From Lachnospiraceae bacterium (GTDB lineage: Bacteria; Bacillota; Clostridia; Lachnospirales; Lachnospiraceae), in NCBI GenBank assembly GCA_014799465.1, contig JAAVHZ010000021.1, positions 17,596 to 81,595 on the forward strand: a stretch of 64,000 nucleotides of DNA. The letters are read 5' to 3'. The notes beneath the pieces were generated by a model, which did not search any database, was not told the origin of the DNA, and was given only the letters and a program-made list of their open reading frames with translations. Both the position numbers and the translations under genes were made by a program. Every line of letters begins with the position of its first letter. Position 1 is the stretch's first letter. This document shows positions 27,944-37,140 of this stretch, in pieces.

Positions 27944-29895
27944 TGGTTATTAAAGAGTTGAAACTACATAATTTTGGTGTATATGCGGGCGATAATATCT
28001 TTGGATTTACTTCTGATAAACCTGTTGTTCTTGTTGGAGGCATGAATGGACGAGGAAAAACCACATTTTTAGAGGCTATTCTATTATCGTTGTATGGGCA
28101 AAATTCATTCGCATATCATGAAAGTAAATTTAAGTCCTATGGTCAGTATTTGAAATCTTATATCAATACAACTGATGGGACTAATGAGGCAAGTGTAGAA
28201 TTATATTTTTCACAGGATACTACAGAAAATGAAAAATACAGAATTCGCAGAACATGGAATGGAAATGCTCAAAGAATAAAAGAAGAAGTAGCTGTATATA
28301 AAAATGAAGAATGGAATTCGTTTCTTACAGAGAATTGGCCCATGTTTATCGAAAATCTACTTCCAAGTAGGTTATCAAATTTTTTCTTCTTTGATGGGGA
28401 AAAGATTGCTGAATTAGCTGTGGAAGATACAGATACTCAGATGAAAGAATCTATTCGTTCGTTATTGGGTATTTCAGTATTAGATGTACTAAGTAAGGAT
28501 ATGTCACGTATATTGTCAAGAAACTACAAAAAAAGTAGACCAAATGAAAATGTATCTGAAATTCAAAAAATTCGTGAAACTAAAGAACAGCTTGAAAAAG
28601 ATTTGTTATCACTTAAAAAAGATATTTCAGAGAAGAATGCATTACTTGAAGAAAAAAACAGAGAATTAGATTTGTTAAAAAGCGAGTATAAATCTAAAGG
28701 GGGAGAGGTTGTAAAACAGAGAGAAGATTTGTATCAAAAGAGGATTTCTTTAAGTACTTCTGTCAATCAGTGCAATGAAATTTTAGTTAGTGATGCTGCT
28801 TCAGAGCTTCCATTAATAATGGTAAAGGATTTATTACTTGACATTGAAGAGCAAGCATTACTAGAACAAGAAAAAAAGACTTTGGAAATGACCATTTATC
28901 AGATGAAATATATGCTTAAGAAATATGAAAATGATTTTCCGGAAGGTGTAGAAAATGCTAATCACTTTATTGATTATATCAATAATAATGCAGAGTCTGG
29001 TGATGTGGAAGCGATTTATGGATTGTCTGATAATACTTTATTTAGACTTCAGGTACTGTTAGAGAATGGATTGGACAATAAGGTTGAAGAAACTCAGAAA
29101 CATATGAATTCTTTACGACGAAATCAAAGAGAAATTGACCAGTTGGAGAATTATCTTTCAGTTGATATTGATGAAAAGTTTATAGCTAAAATTTACAAAG
29201 ATATCAAGAGGCTTGAAAACGAAATTGCAGACATAGAAGTTAGTATTTCATTACTTGAAGAACAGCATAGAATGAGAAATGGAAAGTATATCACTGTAAA
29301 TGCAGAATTTAAGAAGAATGTTGAGTCATATTTACAACACGCAGAGCTGAAGGATGACACAGACCGATTATTGAAGTATTCACAAATTGCAATAAATATT
29401 CTGGATGAATATAAAATTAGGTTGCAGAGAAGAAAGGTGAATGTAGTTGCAGACACAATGACTGCTTGCTATAAGAAGTTAGCAAATAAAAAGACGTTAA
29501 TTGATAAAATAATAATGGATGAGGATACGCTGGATTTGAAATACATTAACTTTGATGGAGATGAAGTGTTAAAATCTTCACTTTCGGCAGGTGAAAAACA
29601 GTTAATGGTTATATCGCTGTTATGGTCATTAGCAATTTGTTCAAAAAGAAAGTTGCCTGTAATTATTGATACTCCATTATCGAGACTTGACTCTAATAAT
29701 AGAGAAACACTTATTAATTGTTATTTTCCATATGCTAGTGAGCAGACGATTATCCTTTCAACAGATTCAGAAATAACAGATGAGTATTATGAAATGATGA
29801 AGAATAATGTTGGTGATGAATTTACATTGATATATGATGATAATACAAAATCAACATCAATTCGTAAGGGATATTTTGCGGAGGACAAAAGATGA
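27943..29895 (+). CDS. dndD: DndD, SMC/Rad50-like ATPase
   Basis: 650 residues. Walker A GMNGRGKT at 33-40, long coiled-coil arms (about 195-530, for example TKEQLEKDLLSLKKDISEKN), ABC signature LSAGEKQLMVISLLW and Walker B PVIIDTPLSRLDS near the C-terminus. It is the SMC-like ATPase of the DndCDE modification complex, thought to bind or remodel DNA for sulfur insertion. Its end overlaps dndE by four bases (ATGA). Confidence 0.95.
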   Translation: MVIKELKLHNFGVYAGDNIFGFTSDKPVVLVGGMNGRGKTTFLEAILLSLYGQNSFAYHESKFKSYGQYLKSYINTTDGTNEASVELYFSQDTTENEKYRIRRTWNGNAQRIKEEVAVYKNEEWNSFLTENWPMFIENLLPSRLSNFFFFDGEKIAELAVEDTDTQMKESIRSLLGISVLDVLSKDMSRILSRNYKKSRPNENVSEIQKIRETKEQLEKDLLSLKKDISEKNALLEEKNRELDLLKSEYKSKGGEVVKQREDLYQKRISLSTSVNQCNEILVSDAASELPLIMVKDLLLDIEEQALLEQEKKTLEMTIYQMKYMLKKYENDFPEGVENANHFIDYINNNAESGDVEAIYGLSDNTLFRLQVLLENGLDNKVEETQKHMNSLRRNQREIDQLENYLSVDIDEKFIAKIYKDIKRLENEIADIEVSISLLEEQHRMRNGKYITVNAEFKKNVESYLQHAELKDDTDRLLKYSQIAINILDEYKIRLQRRKVNVVADTMTACYKKLANKKTLIDKIIMDEDTLDLKYINFDGDEVLKSSLSAGEKQLMVISLLWSLAICSKRKLPVIIDTPLSRLDSNNRETLINCYFPYASEQTIILSTDSEITDEYYEMMKNNVGDEFTLIYDDNTKSTSIRKGYFAEDKR

Positions 29896-30269
29896 TAGTT
29901 AAACAAATAAGATTGTCTAATCAGGCAAAGGACAAGCTTTCAAGGCTAAAGGGTAAAACGGGAATTAAAAATTGGAATGTATTGTGCAGATGGGCTTTGT
30001 GCTATTCGATTAAGGAAGATTCTATTCCAACAGATGTCCAGATTATTCAGGATAGTAATCTGGAAATGTCATGGTACACATTTGGAGGAGAGGATAGTGA
30101 TTTATATGAAGCTTTAATAATAGCATGGTGTAAATCTAAAAATCTTCCATTGGATCATGAAACAGTTTCAAAATATTTTAAACTACATATGGAAAGAGGT
30201 ATTTCATATTTATGTGGAACTAATTTTATTAAATCGATTAATGATTTATTAAAGTTAGCTACAAATTAG
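29892..30269 (+). CDS. dndE: DndE, small DNA-binding subunit of the modification complex
   Basis: 125 residues, normal length. Conserved pattern QIRLSNQAKDKLSRLKGKTG followed by NWNVLCRWALCYSI, then a C-terminal half ending in LHMERGISYLCGTNF. DndE is a small helical protein that binds DNA, with a preference for nicked DNA in published work, and is essential for modification. Start overlaps dndD; dndA follows 13 bases later. Confidence 0.92.
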   Translation: MIVKQIRLSNQAKDKLSRLKGKTGIKNWNVLCRWALCYSIKEDSIPTDVQIIQDSNLEMSWYTFGGEDSDLYEALIIAWCKSKNLPLDHETVSKYFKLHMERGISYLCGTNFIKSINDLLKLATN

Positions 30270-30282
30270 GAGATGGTTATTT

Positions 30283-31431
30283 ATGGCTGTATATATGGAT
30301 TACAATGCTTCAGCACCAATCGACATAAGAGTCTTAGAATATATGAATGAAATATACTTGAACTCATATGGTAATTCAGATAGCAGAACGCATAATTATG
30401 GCGACAATGCAAGAAAAATTGTAGAGGAAGCCAGACAGAGTGTTGCTTCAATGATTGGAAGAAAGAAGGATGAAGTATTTTTTACCAGTGGTTCAACAGA
30501 AAGTAATAATATTGCAATATTGGGATTTAAAGAGTATGCAGAAAAAACAGGAAAAAAACATATTATTACATCATCTATTGAACATAAAGCAATATTAGAA
30601 GCAGTAAAATATTTGTCAACACAAGGGTTCGAGGTAGATTTTGTAAAACCAGAAAAAAATGGATATGTAAATACTGATGATGTGATATCGCTTGTTAGGG
30701 ATGAAACATTGCTTGTGAGCATTATGCATGTGAATAATGAGACTGGAGTTATCCAACCGGTAAAAGAAATTGGCAAATTTTTAGATGATAAGGATGTACT
30801 ATTTCATATAGATGCAACTCAAAGTGCAGGAAAGCTGATAGATGAAATAAAAGAGTTGAAATACGATATGATGTCATTTTGTGCTCATAAAATGTATGGA
30901 CCACAAGGCGTTGGGGCATTAATTTTAAAGAAAAAAAGATATAAATTACCTCCAATACACGCTATTACATATGGAGGTCAACAAGAACATGGCATAAGAC
31001 CCGGAACACTTCCGGTAGCATTGATTGCAGGATTTGGAAAAGCATGTGATTTGGCGATGAAAGAATATGTTGATAACGATGAGAAATGCAAGGAAATAAG
31101 AGGAATTTTGATATCGCAATTAGAAAAATCAAAGTTAGAGTTCATAATAAATGGAGATGAAAAACATAAACTGTCTAACACCTTAAATGTTAGTATATGC
31201 GGTGTTTCATCAGAAGCACTAATGTTGTCAACAAAAATGTATTGTGCTATTTCTAATGGTTCTGCATGTAACACAAATGTGTACAGCAACAGCTATGTAT
31301 TGCAAGAGATGGGATTGGATGAAAGTGTGATAGAGTCAGCGATAAGGATTAGCTGGGGACCACATATCTCTATTGAAGAAATATCAGATAATTTTTGTGA
31401 ACTCTTATCTATAGCTGGAAATTTTGTTTGA
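30283..31431 (+). CDS. dndA: DndA/IscS-type cysteine desulfurase
   Basis: 382 residues. PLP lysine K203 in SFCAHKMYGPQGVGAL, PLP aspartate in HIDATQSAGK, N-terminal DYNASAPID and active-site Cys329 in SNGSACNTNVYS. It removes sulfur from cysteine as a persulfide and hands it to DndC. In many bacteria a general IscS does this job; here a dedicated copy lies behind dndE, giving the order B-C-D-E-A. The HNH gene follows after 23 bases in the same operon. Confidence 0.93.
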   Translation: MAVYMDYNASAPIDIRVLEYMNEIYLNSYGNSDSRTHNYGDNARKIVEEARQSVASMIGRKKDEVFFTSGSTESNNIAILGFKEYAEKTGKKHIITSSIEHKAILEAVKYLSTQGFEVDFVKPEKNGYVNTDDVISLVRDETLLVSIMHVNNETGVIQPVKEIGKFLDDKDVLFHIDATQSAGKLIDEIKELKYDMMSFCAHKMYGPQGVGALILKKKRYKLPPIHAITYGGQQEHGIRPGTLPVALIAGFGKACDLAMKEYVDNDEKCKEIRGILISQLEKSKLEFIINGDEKHKLSNTLNVSICGVSSEALMLSTKMYCAISNGSACNTNVYSNSYVLQEMGLDESVIESAIRISWGPHISIEEISDNFCELLSIAGNFV

Positions 31432-31454
31432 GCGAGAAAGGTTAGAGGTGGGTA

Positions 31455-32597
31455 ATGGAACTGAATAAGATTAAGTACGTAAATGATTTAGATGTTGGAA
31501 ATTTTATTCATATGTTAGATGATCCAACGGAATGTTATAAGTTCTATTGGTTAGATGCGTTGCTTAAACTGTTTTCAAGGGGAAAAACAGAGATTTTATT
31601 TGATGATTTGATTAATAAGATGATTGCTGATGCATGGTATTCGGTTGTTGAATACCACCTTCATTTGGGTCCGAAGAATGCTAACGGGAAAGTAATGAAT
31701 AGTTTGGAAAGAGCCGTAATAAAGCTTGAGCAGATAGCTGAATTGCCACACAATGCGGATGAATACAGTATTGTCGAATCCATTAAGATTTATGATAAAG
31801 AAATTGCTGATGAGAAGAAACAACTAATATTAAATGTGCCATATCGGCTTTTATCTTCATTTATGCCGGAAATAGGTGGAAATGATAAACTATGGGATCA
31901 AAGGAAGAGACTGATTGCATACATAGAAAAAATAAATGTGATTAACTGTTTACCATATCATATTATTGATGGAGTTTCGCTTAACAAAAAAGTGGTAGTA
32001 AGTGAAAACTGGCAGCAATTTTTCGATGATAACTATGTGACCATATCAGGATGGATTGAAATGAAGAAAGTCAGGTATTTGCAAGGGAGAAACCCTGGTG
32101 TGCCCGGAATTATTTATAAACTTGCTCCAGAGAATGATAAACAAAGAAAATTGAAATATGTCAGAGAGCTTTGGAACGCAATTATGGATGTTTCAGCAGT
32201 ATATGATATATATACGAATAAGGCTTTTGAAAAAAATCGTTTTGATGTAGACCATTTTGTGCCTTGGTCATTTGTTGCAAATGATGAATTGTGGAATTTG
32301 ATGCCGATGGATAGTTCTTTAAATTCCAGCAAAAGCAACAGCCTGCCGGATTGGAATAAATATTTCAAGAAATTTTCAGATAATCAGTATTTGATGTATC
32401 AAAGTGCACAGAAATATGGAGTGATAATGGATATATTCTATAAATGTAAAAGGGACAACCTTGTAATGCCATGGTCATTAGAGGAGTTATATGTACCTGA
32501 GTGCAATAAGTGTATATTTACTTGTGTGTTGGAAAAGAATCTGAAAAATGTGTATGATTCTGCAAGGATGCAAGGGTATGAGGTTTGGAAGATGTAG
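31455..32597 (+). CDS. HNH endonuclease linked to the dnd operon
   Basis: 380 residues. The C-terminal third holds an HNH nuclease: D266-H267 in FDVDHFVPWSF, N281 in LWNLMPMDSS and the third element LNSSKSNSLPD. The N-terminal two thirds are helical and not recognised; they may sense modification or bind DNA. The gene follows dndA with a GAGGTGGGTA ribosome site, so it is expressed with the modification enzymes. It probably serves as a cleavage arm of the defence, but whether it cuts modified or unmodified DNA cannot be told. Confidence 0.82.
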   Translation: MELNKIKYVNDLDVGNFIHMLDDPTECYKFYWLDALLKLFSRGKTEILFDDLINKMIADAWYSVVEYHLHLGPKNANGKVMNSLERAVIKLEQIAELPHNADEYSIVESIKIYDKEIADEKKQLILNVPYRLLSSFMPEIGGNDKLWDQRKRLIAYIEKINVINCLPYHIIDGVSLNKKVVVSENWQQFFDDNYVTISGWIEMKKVRYLQGRNPGVPGIIYKLAPENDKQRKLKYVRELWNAIMDVSAVYDIYTNKAFEKNRFDVDHFVPWSFVANDELWNLMPMDSSLNSSKSNSLPDWNKYFKKFSDNQYLMYQSAQKYGVIMDIFYKCKRDNLVMPWSLEELYVPECNKCIFTCVLEKNLKNVYDSARMQGYEVWKM

Positions 32598-32754
32598 TTA
32601 ACTTTGGAGAATCACAGTGGAGAGCATTGTAGTTAAGAGAATATAGTTATTTGTATCACCAGCTAATCGTACCGTTTGAAGTAGAGAGTACATTAAATCG
32701 GAAAAGTTTTTGAATAGCAAAGAGAAAAATTGACTGTATAGGAGTGTAGATATA

Positions 32755-34782
32755 TTGGTAAATCAAGATAAAATTTTGAAATTAGAGTTAGTTCAGGTAA
32801 GTGGAATAATAAAATTAATTTTAGAAAAATGTGAAATTGATCTTTTAGAACTTAGAATTAATTCAATGAAAGATGTGGAAGTAAGAGATGTAAAAAAAGC
32901 GATTGGTCATTTTTCTAGAAAAGATCTTATAGAACTAATAAAAATATGTCCTGAGATAGATGATAATGATATTGATTTAGTTTATGAACAGTATAGATAT
33001 GGTCTTAAGCCGGGGTTTATATTATGCTATTTAGGAGCTGAATGTAAAGATATTGATAAAGCGGAATTAGAGACAAAAATTTGTGAAAAATTAAATACAG
33101 TTAATTATGCTGAAGATGCTCAGTATAAAAATGTTAAATTTAAAGGAATAGAATCAATTTCAATGGATACAAGTGAATTGGCTTTTTCATTCCTTTCGAA
33201 ACATTCATATATAACAGAAAAGGAAAATCCGGATTATGTATATGAGTATAAGGAAACTTTTGTGTGGATTAGTACGAGTGGCGGATATTTGGCAATAAAA
33301 AGTGCACCTTCTAAAATCATTTTTCTTCTGAAGCGTATAATGGGTGACGTGTTTAGAACCAATGTAATATCTGTTTGCTTAACAAAACAGATGATAAATA
33401 AAATATTTGGTAACAATAAGATTAAGCGAGGGACATATTTTAAACCGAATGCTAATAATGATGAGGCTCAGAAGGTTACAATTGCTGACGCAAATCTTGC
33501 AGAAAAACCGAATGTAAGAGAAGCATATGGTGATTATGATATGACATCTTCATCATTGGAAGAAAATATTAATGATGACATTAGTAGTACACTTGGAATA
33601 AATTGCAAGCAAGGGAAAATATATCTTTCTAAGAATATGAGTGCTAGTGAACTTAGAACATGGAGTTTAAAACGAATTAAAGATATTATGCATTATATAA
33701 AGGATGCTACGCTTGAATCACAAGAGGCATTTGATATTATGAATCCATTAGAACATGGGAGTCTAGATAGTTTTTCGATAACTCAGAAAAAGGAAATTGT
33801 AAAAATACTATTTTGCGTTTATTGCATGAGAAAACATTCTTTAGATAGCTATCATATTTTATGTACTTCAGGTGAGCTTTTATATAAATGTGATAAACAT
33901 TTTCTGAAATACTTTTTTAGTGAAAGCGATGATGAGCATGATGAAGGAATACCTAGTTGCACCGAATGTGGGGCAACGAATTTTGCTATTACAAAATCGG
34001 GAAGAGTAACGTGTTTGTCATGTGGAGAACAACAGGAAGGAAAATATGTATTTGAGGATGAACAAGGAAATGAACAGCGTTTTTTAGGAGTAGAAAGATT
34101 TTTGGCATTGTTTCCAGACCTGAATTTAAAAGAAGCAATATGGAACATTATGGGAGAATTGTATAGCATTGATATGAGTGGATATGATTCGTTTTATATT
34201 TGTGATGGTCACTTGACTCTTATAAGAAAGAAGGCAAGTGGTGGAAAAATTCTTGTTAAGGAATTGAAAGAATTAAAATGTATAAGCGAGATTGCATTGG
34301 AGAAGTCGGAGAGAGAGTCTTTATTGGAGAAATACAAAAGTATTAAAGAAAAGTGCAGTGCCCATTCTAATGATGCATGTAGTGTGTGTTCATATGATAA
34401 TAGAAAATGCATAATGAGTTTGTTTACTTGTTTTGATTTTAGACCAAATCCACACCAAAATAGTGAATTTGGTGATGTGAATTTTTGGGTTACATATAAG
34501 GGAGAAAAGAGAACTCTTGTGGGTATTGCTAAAAGTAAAAATTCTGCAGATACATTGACTACAAGTTCAAAAGCAGCAAGGGAAATGATACAGCAGGTTT
34601 TAACTATGTCTCATGATGCAAGGGTAGATATAATAGCAGTAATTTGTCCGATGAGATTTCATCCTCAATTAGAAAATGAAATTGAATATATTGCTAAGTT
34701 AACAGGAAAGAAAGTAGTTTATTTTGATGACGAATTCATGGCAAGGCTGTTGAAATATGATTATCTTAACAGGCAAGATTAA
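32755..34782 (+). CDS. restriction-endonuclease-like protein with zinc ribbon
   Basis: 675 residues from TTG 32755 behind ATAGGAG. A zinc ribbon C402-x2-C405 / C420-x2-C423 stands in the middle, a second cysteine group (CSVCSYDNRKC) at about 543-555. The C-terminal ~110 residues have the layout of Mrr-type PD-(D/E)xK enzymes: D574 in FGDVNFWV, then GIAKSK with K593, and VDIIAVICPMRFHP. The usual E or Q before K is isoleucine 591, so activity is uncertain. A 157-base gap separates it from the dnd operon, but no clear promoter is seen there. Confidence 0.65.
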   Translation: MVNQDKILKLELVQVSGIIKLILEKCEIDLLELRINSMKDVEVRDVKKAIGHFSRKDLIELIKICPEIDDNDIDLVYEQYRYGLKPGFILCYLGAECKDIDKAELETKICEKLNTVNYAEDAQYKNVKFKGIESISMDTSELAFSFLSKHSYITEKENPDYVYEYKETFVWISTSGGYLAIKSAPSKIIFLLKRIMGDVFRTNVISVCLTKQMINKIFGNNKIKRGTYFKPNANNDEAQKVTIADANLAEKPNVREAYGDYDMTSSSLEENINDDISSTLGINCKQGKIYLSKNMSASELRTWSLKRIKDIMHYIKDATLESQEAFDIMNPLEHGSLDSFSITQKKEIVKILFCVYCMRKHSLDSYHILCTSGELLYKCDKHFLKYFFSESDDEHDEGIPSCTECGATNFAITKSGRVTCLSCGEQQEGKYVFEDEQGNEQRFLGVERFLALFPDLNLKEAIWNIMGELYSIDMSGYDSFYICDGHLTLIRKKASGGKILVKELKELKCISEIALEKSERESLLEKYKSIKEKCSAHSNDACSVCSYDNRKCIMSLFTCFDFRPNPHQNSEFGDVNFWVTYKGEKRTLVGIAKSKNSADTLTTSSKAAREMIQQVLTMSHDARVDIIAVICPMRFHPQLENEIEYIAKLTGKKVVYFDDEFMARLLKYDYLNRQD

Positions 34783-34798
34783 GTGATGCGTTAGGATA

Positions 34799-34856
34799 TA
34801 TAAATCTATAAGCCGTCAAGTTGATTATTTTCTAAAAGACGGCTAATAGATTTATA
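34799..34856. terminator. hairpin ending the defence island operon
   Basis: TATAAATCTATAAGCCGTC at 34799-34817 pairs with GACGGCTAATAGATTTATA at 34838-34856 with one mismatch. It closes the rightward defence genes and also faces the leftward fragment at 34867. Confidence 0.65.
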
Positions 34857-34866
34857 ACTTTTAGAA

Positions 34867-35150
34867 TCATTTAGACACAATTTTACTAAATGCATTGATG
34901 TCTTTCTTAGCATAGAAAGCAAGCTTTGCATACATTAACATATACTCTGTGCGAGGAAACATATACAGATATTCTTTAGCCACTGATTTGAATTCTTCCG
35001 GAAGTTCAAATGAAGCAAACTGATCGGCAAATTTCTGCTTTGCGGAGTTCTGCTTGCCTTTTCTGATAAATTCTGCTATTTCATATGCTTTTTCAAAATC
35101 AATCCCCATTTTTAACAGTCCATCAAAAAAGTATTCACGAGTGTAACACT
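34867..35150 (-). pseudogene. C-terminal fragment of a PolC/DnaE-like polymerase alpha subunit
   Basis: Reading leftward, FFDGLLKMGIDFEKAYEIAE, IRKGKQ and YLYMFPRTEYMLMYAKLAFY follow the end of the Firmicutes PolC-type polymerase, where the family has IxxxVRKGK and KxxKYMFPKAHA. The histidine-alanine after the proline is changed here. Only about 95 residues remain and no start of a full gene is present. It may derive from a mobile-element relative. Confidence 0.45.
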
Positions 35151-35200
35151 GAGAGCAGTTATGGAGGCATACAAGAAATATTGGAGATAAAGGTGATAAT

Positions 35201-35648
35201 ATGCAGATTTTGTAGATGCTGATGCCTGCTCGGTTGTCGGCATTGTGGAGAATATAGCACAAAAGCATAATGTTCCGGTGACATTACTTTGTGATACGAA
35301 TCATATTTTGAGTTCTGATTATAGTGAAATGATTATTGTTGGAGCTGGTGCTGATGCGATAGATTAAAATTAATTAGCATTTGTCATAAGGGAGATATTG
35401 TCGTTTCACAAGATTATGGAGTGGCTGTCATGGCACTTGGCAAGAGTGCTCATGCAATCCGTCAGTCCGACAAATGGTATACTGATGAGAATATAGACCG
35501 GATGCTTATGGAAAGACATCTGAGCAGGAAGGTAAGACAAGGTTCTCATAAGAATCATATGAAAGGACCGAGGAAACGAACAGATGAGGATGATGAAAGA
35601 TTTGCGAAATCCTTTGAGAAGCTTGTATTGATGGTATTGGAAAGGTGA
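35201..35648 (+). pseudogene. YaiI/YqxD-family (UPF0178) gene with two frameshifts
   Basis: The product would read MQI, then VDADACSVVGIVENIAQ, SSDYSEMIIVGAGADAID, DIVVSQDYGVAVMALGKS and KGPRKRTDEDDERFAKSFE, which is the YaiI/YqxD family. The frame breaks once right after the fourth codon (near 35210) and again after AGADAID (near 35366). The frame from 35421 is only the C-terminal half. The family contains a PIN-like fold; this copy is dead. Confidence 0.8.
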
Positions 35649-35658
35649 GAAGAACTAT

Positions 35659-35877
35659 ATGGGATTATTCAAGAAGAAAATTGTAGTACAGTCTTATGAC
35701 AAGGAAAATAAGAAGCCTTTTATTAAGTCAAGCATTTGCACTGGTGAACAGGTGGCAGGATTTAAAGATATTCATACAGGTAGGATAGAAGAAGTAATGT
35801 TGATAAAAAATTTGGCAGACCTTGAAATGTTCAAGTCGATGTATGGAATAGAGGAAGAAATTATAAAGGAATATTGA
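35659..35877 (+). CDS. conserved hypothetical protein, 72 residues
   Basis: Starts MGLFKKKIVVQSYDKENKKP and contains SICTGEQVAGFKDIHTGRIE. Small proteins of this pattern are frequent in Clostridia, but I know no function for them. It follows the broken YaiI gene after ten bases. It looks intact. Confidence 0.6.
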   Translation: MGLFKKKIVVQSYDKENKKPFIKSSICTGEQVAGFKDIHTGRIEEVMLIKNLADLEMFKSMYGIEEEIIKEY

Positions 35878-35881
35878 GATT

Positions 35882-36109
35882 ATGGCAAAGAGTAAAAAGA
35901 CCAAAATACATAAGAAAATAGACGGGAAGCTTTTGCAGATGAATAAGACTTTTGGTAATCTCAAGATGAAGCAGAAGGACAAGATTACTGCATGGGAGTA
36001 TTAGAAGTACAAAAAGTATGTGACTGAATATGACAGAGTACCTGATTCAAAAGCAGTACAAAGTTACGAGAAATGGGGTGGAGACAAGCTGATTGGAAAA
36101 GTTTATTAG
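35882..36109 (+). pseudogene. broken small basic conserved hypothetical gene
   Basis: Opens MAKSKKTKIHKKIDGKLLQ with lysine-rich helices, then meets an in-frame TAG after ITAWEY (36002-36004) and continues KYKKYVTEYDRVPDSKAVQ to a second stop at 36109. The two parts read as one original protein. The next ~200 bases (36110-36311) hold only short scraps. Confidence 0.5.
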
Positions 36110-36311
36110 ATTGTCATAATCCGGAATCAAAAGAAAAGATATAGTGTGGCATTAAGTTTCAGTTCATTGATATGAAAGAAAAAGGCATGAGTAAGGGAGA
36201 ATTTAATTCGGTTGCTTAGTCAAGTAGTGGCATTGAAAATATTATTAACCGGGAAGGCAAGGATAAAGATACACTTGCATATCAGACGGATGTATGGAAG
36301 GGATGGAATTA

Positions 36312-36722
36312 ATGGTAAAGAAGATAATGCGAGATCCACTATTTCTTGCACAGAAATCGGTGGATACAACAGAAGCAGACAAGCAGGTGGTAATAGATTT
36401 GATTGACACACTTAGAGCAAATTTGGACCGTTGCGTTGGAATGGCTGCTAATATGATTGGTGTGAAAAAGAATATTATTGTTGTGGCAGCAGGACTGTTT
36501 CAGTTTGTAATGGTAAACCCGGTCATTACAAAGAAATCAGGGGCATATCAGACTGAGGAAGGATGTCTTTCTTTGGAAGGAGTAAGACCATGCACGAGAT
36601 ATAAGGAAATAGAAGTGGATTATTATGATGAAAATTTTAAAAGGCAGCATGGGAAGTATTCCGGATGGACTGCACAGATTATTCAGCATGAAATTGACCA
36701 TTGCAACGGAATCGTAATATAA
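36312..36722 (+). CDS. peptide deformylase-like protein
   Basis: 136 residues from ATG 36312, preceded by GAAGGGATGG. The metal-binding motifs EGCLSL and QHEIDHCNGI are intact, giving the Cys and two His of the iron site plus the catalytic Glu. The first motif, normally GxGLAAPQ, is CVGMAANMIG, without the glutamine. It would remove N-formyl groups from new proteins, but the changed motif suggests reduced or altered activity. It sits in mobile-element debris, so it is a second, non-housekeeping copy. Confidence 0.75.
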   Translation: MVKKIMRDPLFLAQKSVDTTEADKQVVIDLIDTLRANLDRCVGMAANMIGVKKNIIVVAAGLFQFVMVNPVITKKSGAYQTEEGCLSLEGVRPCTRYKEIEVDYYDENFKRQHGKYSGWTAQIIQHEIDHCNGIVI

Positions 36723-36735
36723 GGTGGGTGACAGT

Positions 36736-36939
36736 ATGTATATGATAAAAACAGAAAAGGGTGATATTACTAAAATTGAGGATGCAGTGGAAACAATCAG
36801 AGTAGTCGGCACAGGAACTGGTAATTCAACTCATCCAATACCTCCCAGTCAGCTTTTTCTCTTTAAAATCGTAAAAAGCATCTCGCTTTGGTCTCCGGCC
36901 TTTGGCAAGCCGGATAAGGGCAAGGTATCTTTTACATAA
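36736..36939 (+). pseudogene. truncated small gene running into IS sequence
   Basis: A frame starting MYMIKTEKGDITKIEDAVET, with GGTGGGTG upstream, is coding-like for about 30 codons. It then enters sequence that on the other strand is transposase. The gene was cut by the IS insertion or its decay. The family is unknown. Confidence 0.35.
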
Positions 36940-37140
36940 TTCCACAATACAGTCAACAGCCTTCACTTCACGCATGTTTGCGTAGGTAACGACAGCATAC
37001 ATCGTGATAGGATTGTACCTGCTTCTTCTCGTATCTGAATAATAGGCGGGCAAGTCTGAAAAATCTAATTTCTCTATCACTTTTTTAGGGTATAGACTGG
37101 CTTCTCTGTTTTAGGACTATCTATTTCCTGACTGACCCTT
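36815..37140 (-). mobile_element. IS remnant with N-terminal transposase fragment
   Basis: Leftward frame 37080-36826: LDFSDLPAYYSDTRRSRYNP, MYAVVTYANMREVKAVDCIV and KGRRPKRDAFYDFKEKKLTG match the N-terminus of IS1182-like (DUF772-type) transposases. After KLTG the frame shifts (EVLDELNYQ is in the next frame) and the catalytic part is missing. The IS end with the 26-bp repeat lies upstream of the transposase at 37109-37134. It marks the right edge of the island. Confidence 0.75.
37109..37134 (+). repeat. 26-bp direct repeat, right copy
   Basis: Identical to 4743-4768 in the same orientation. Here it sits 28 bases outside the start of the transposase fragment, which shows it to be an IS terminus. 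Confidence 0.8.
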
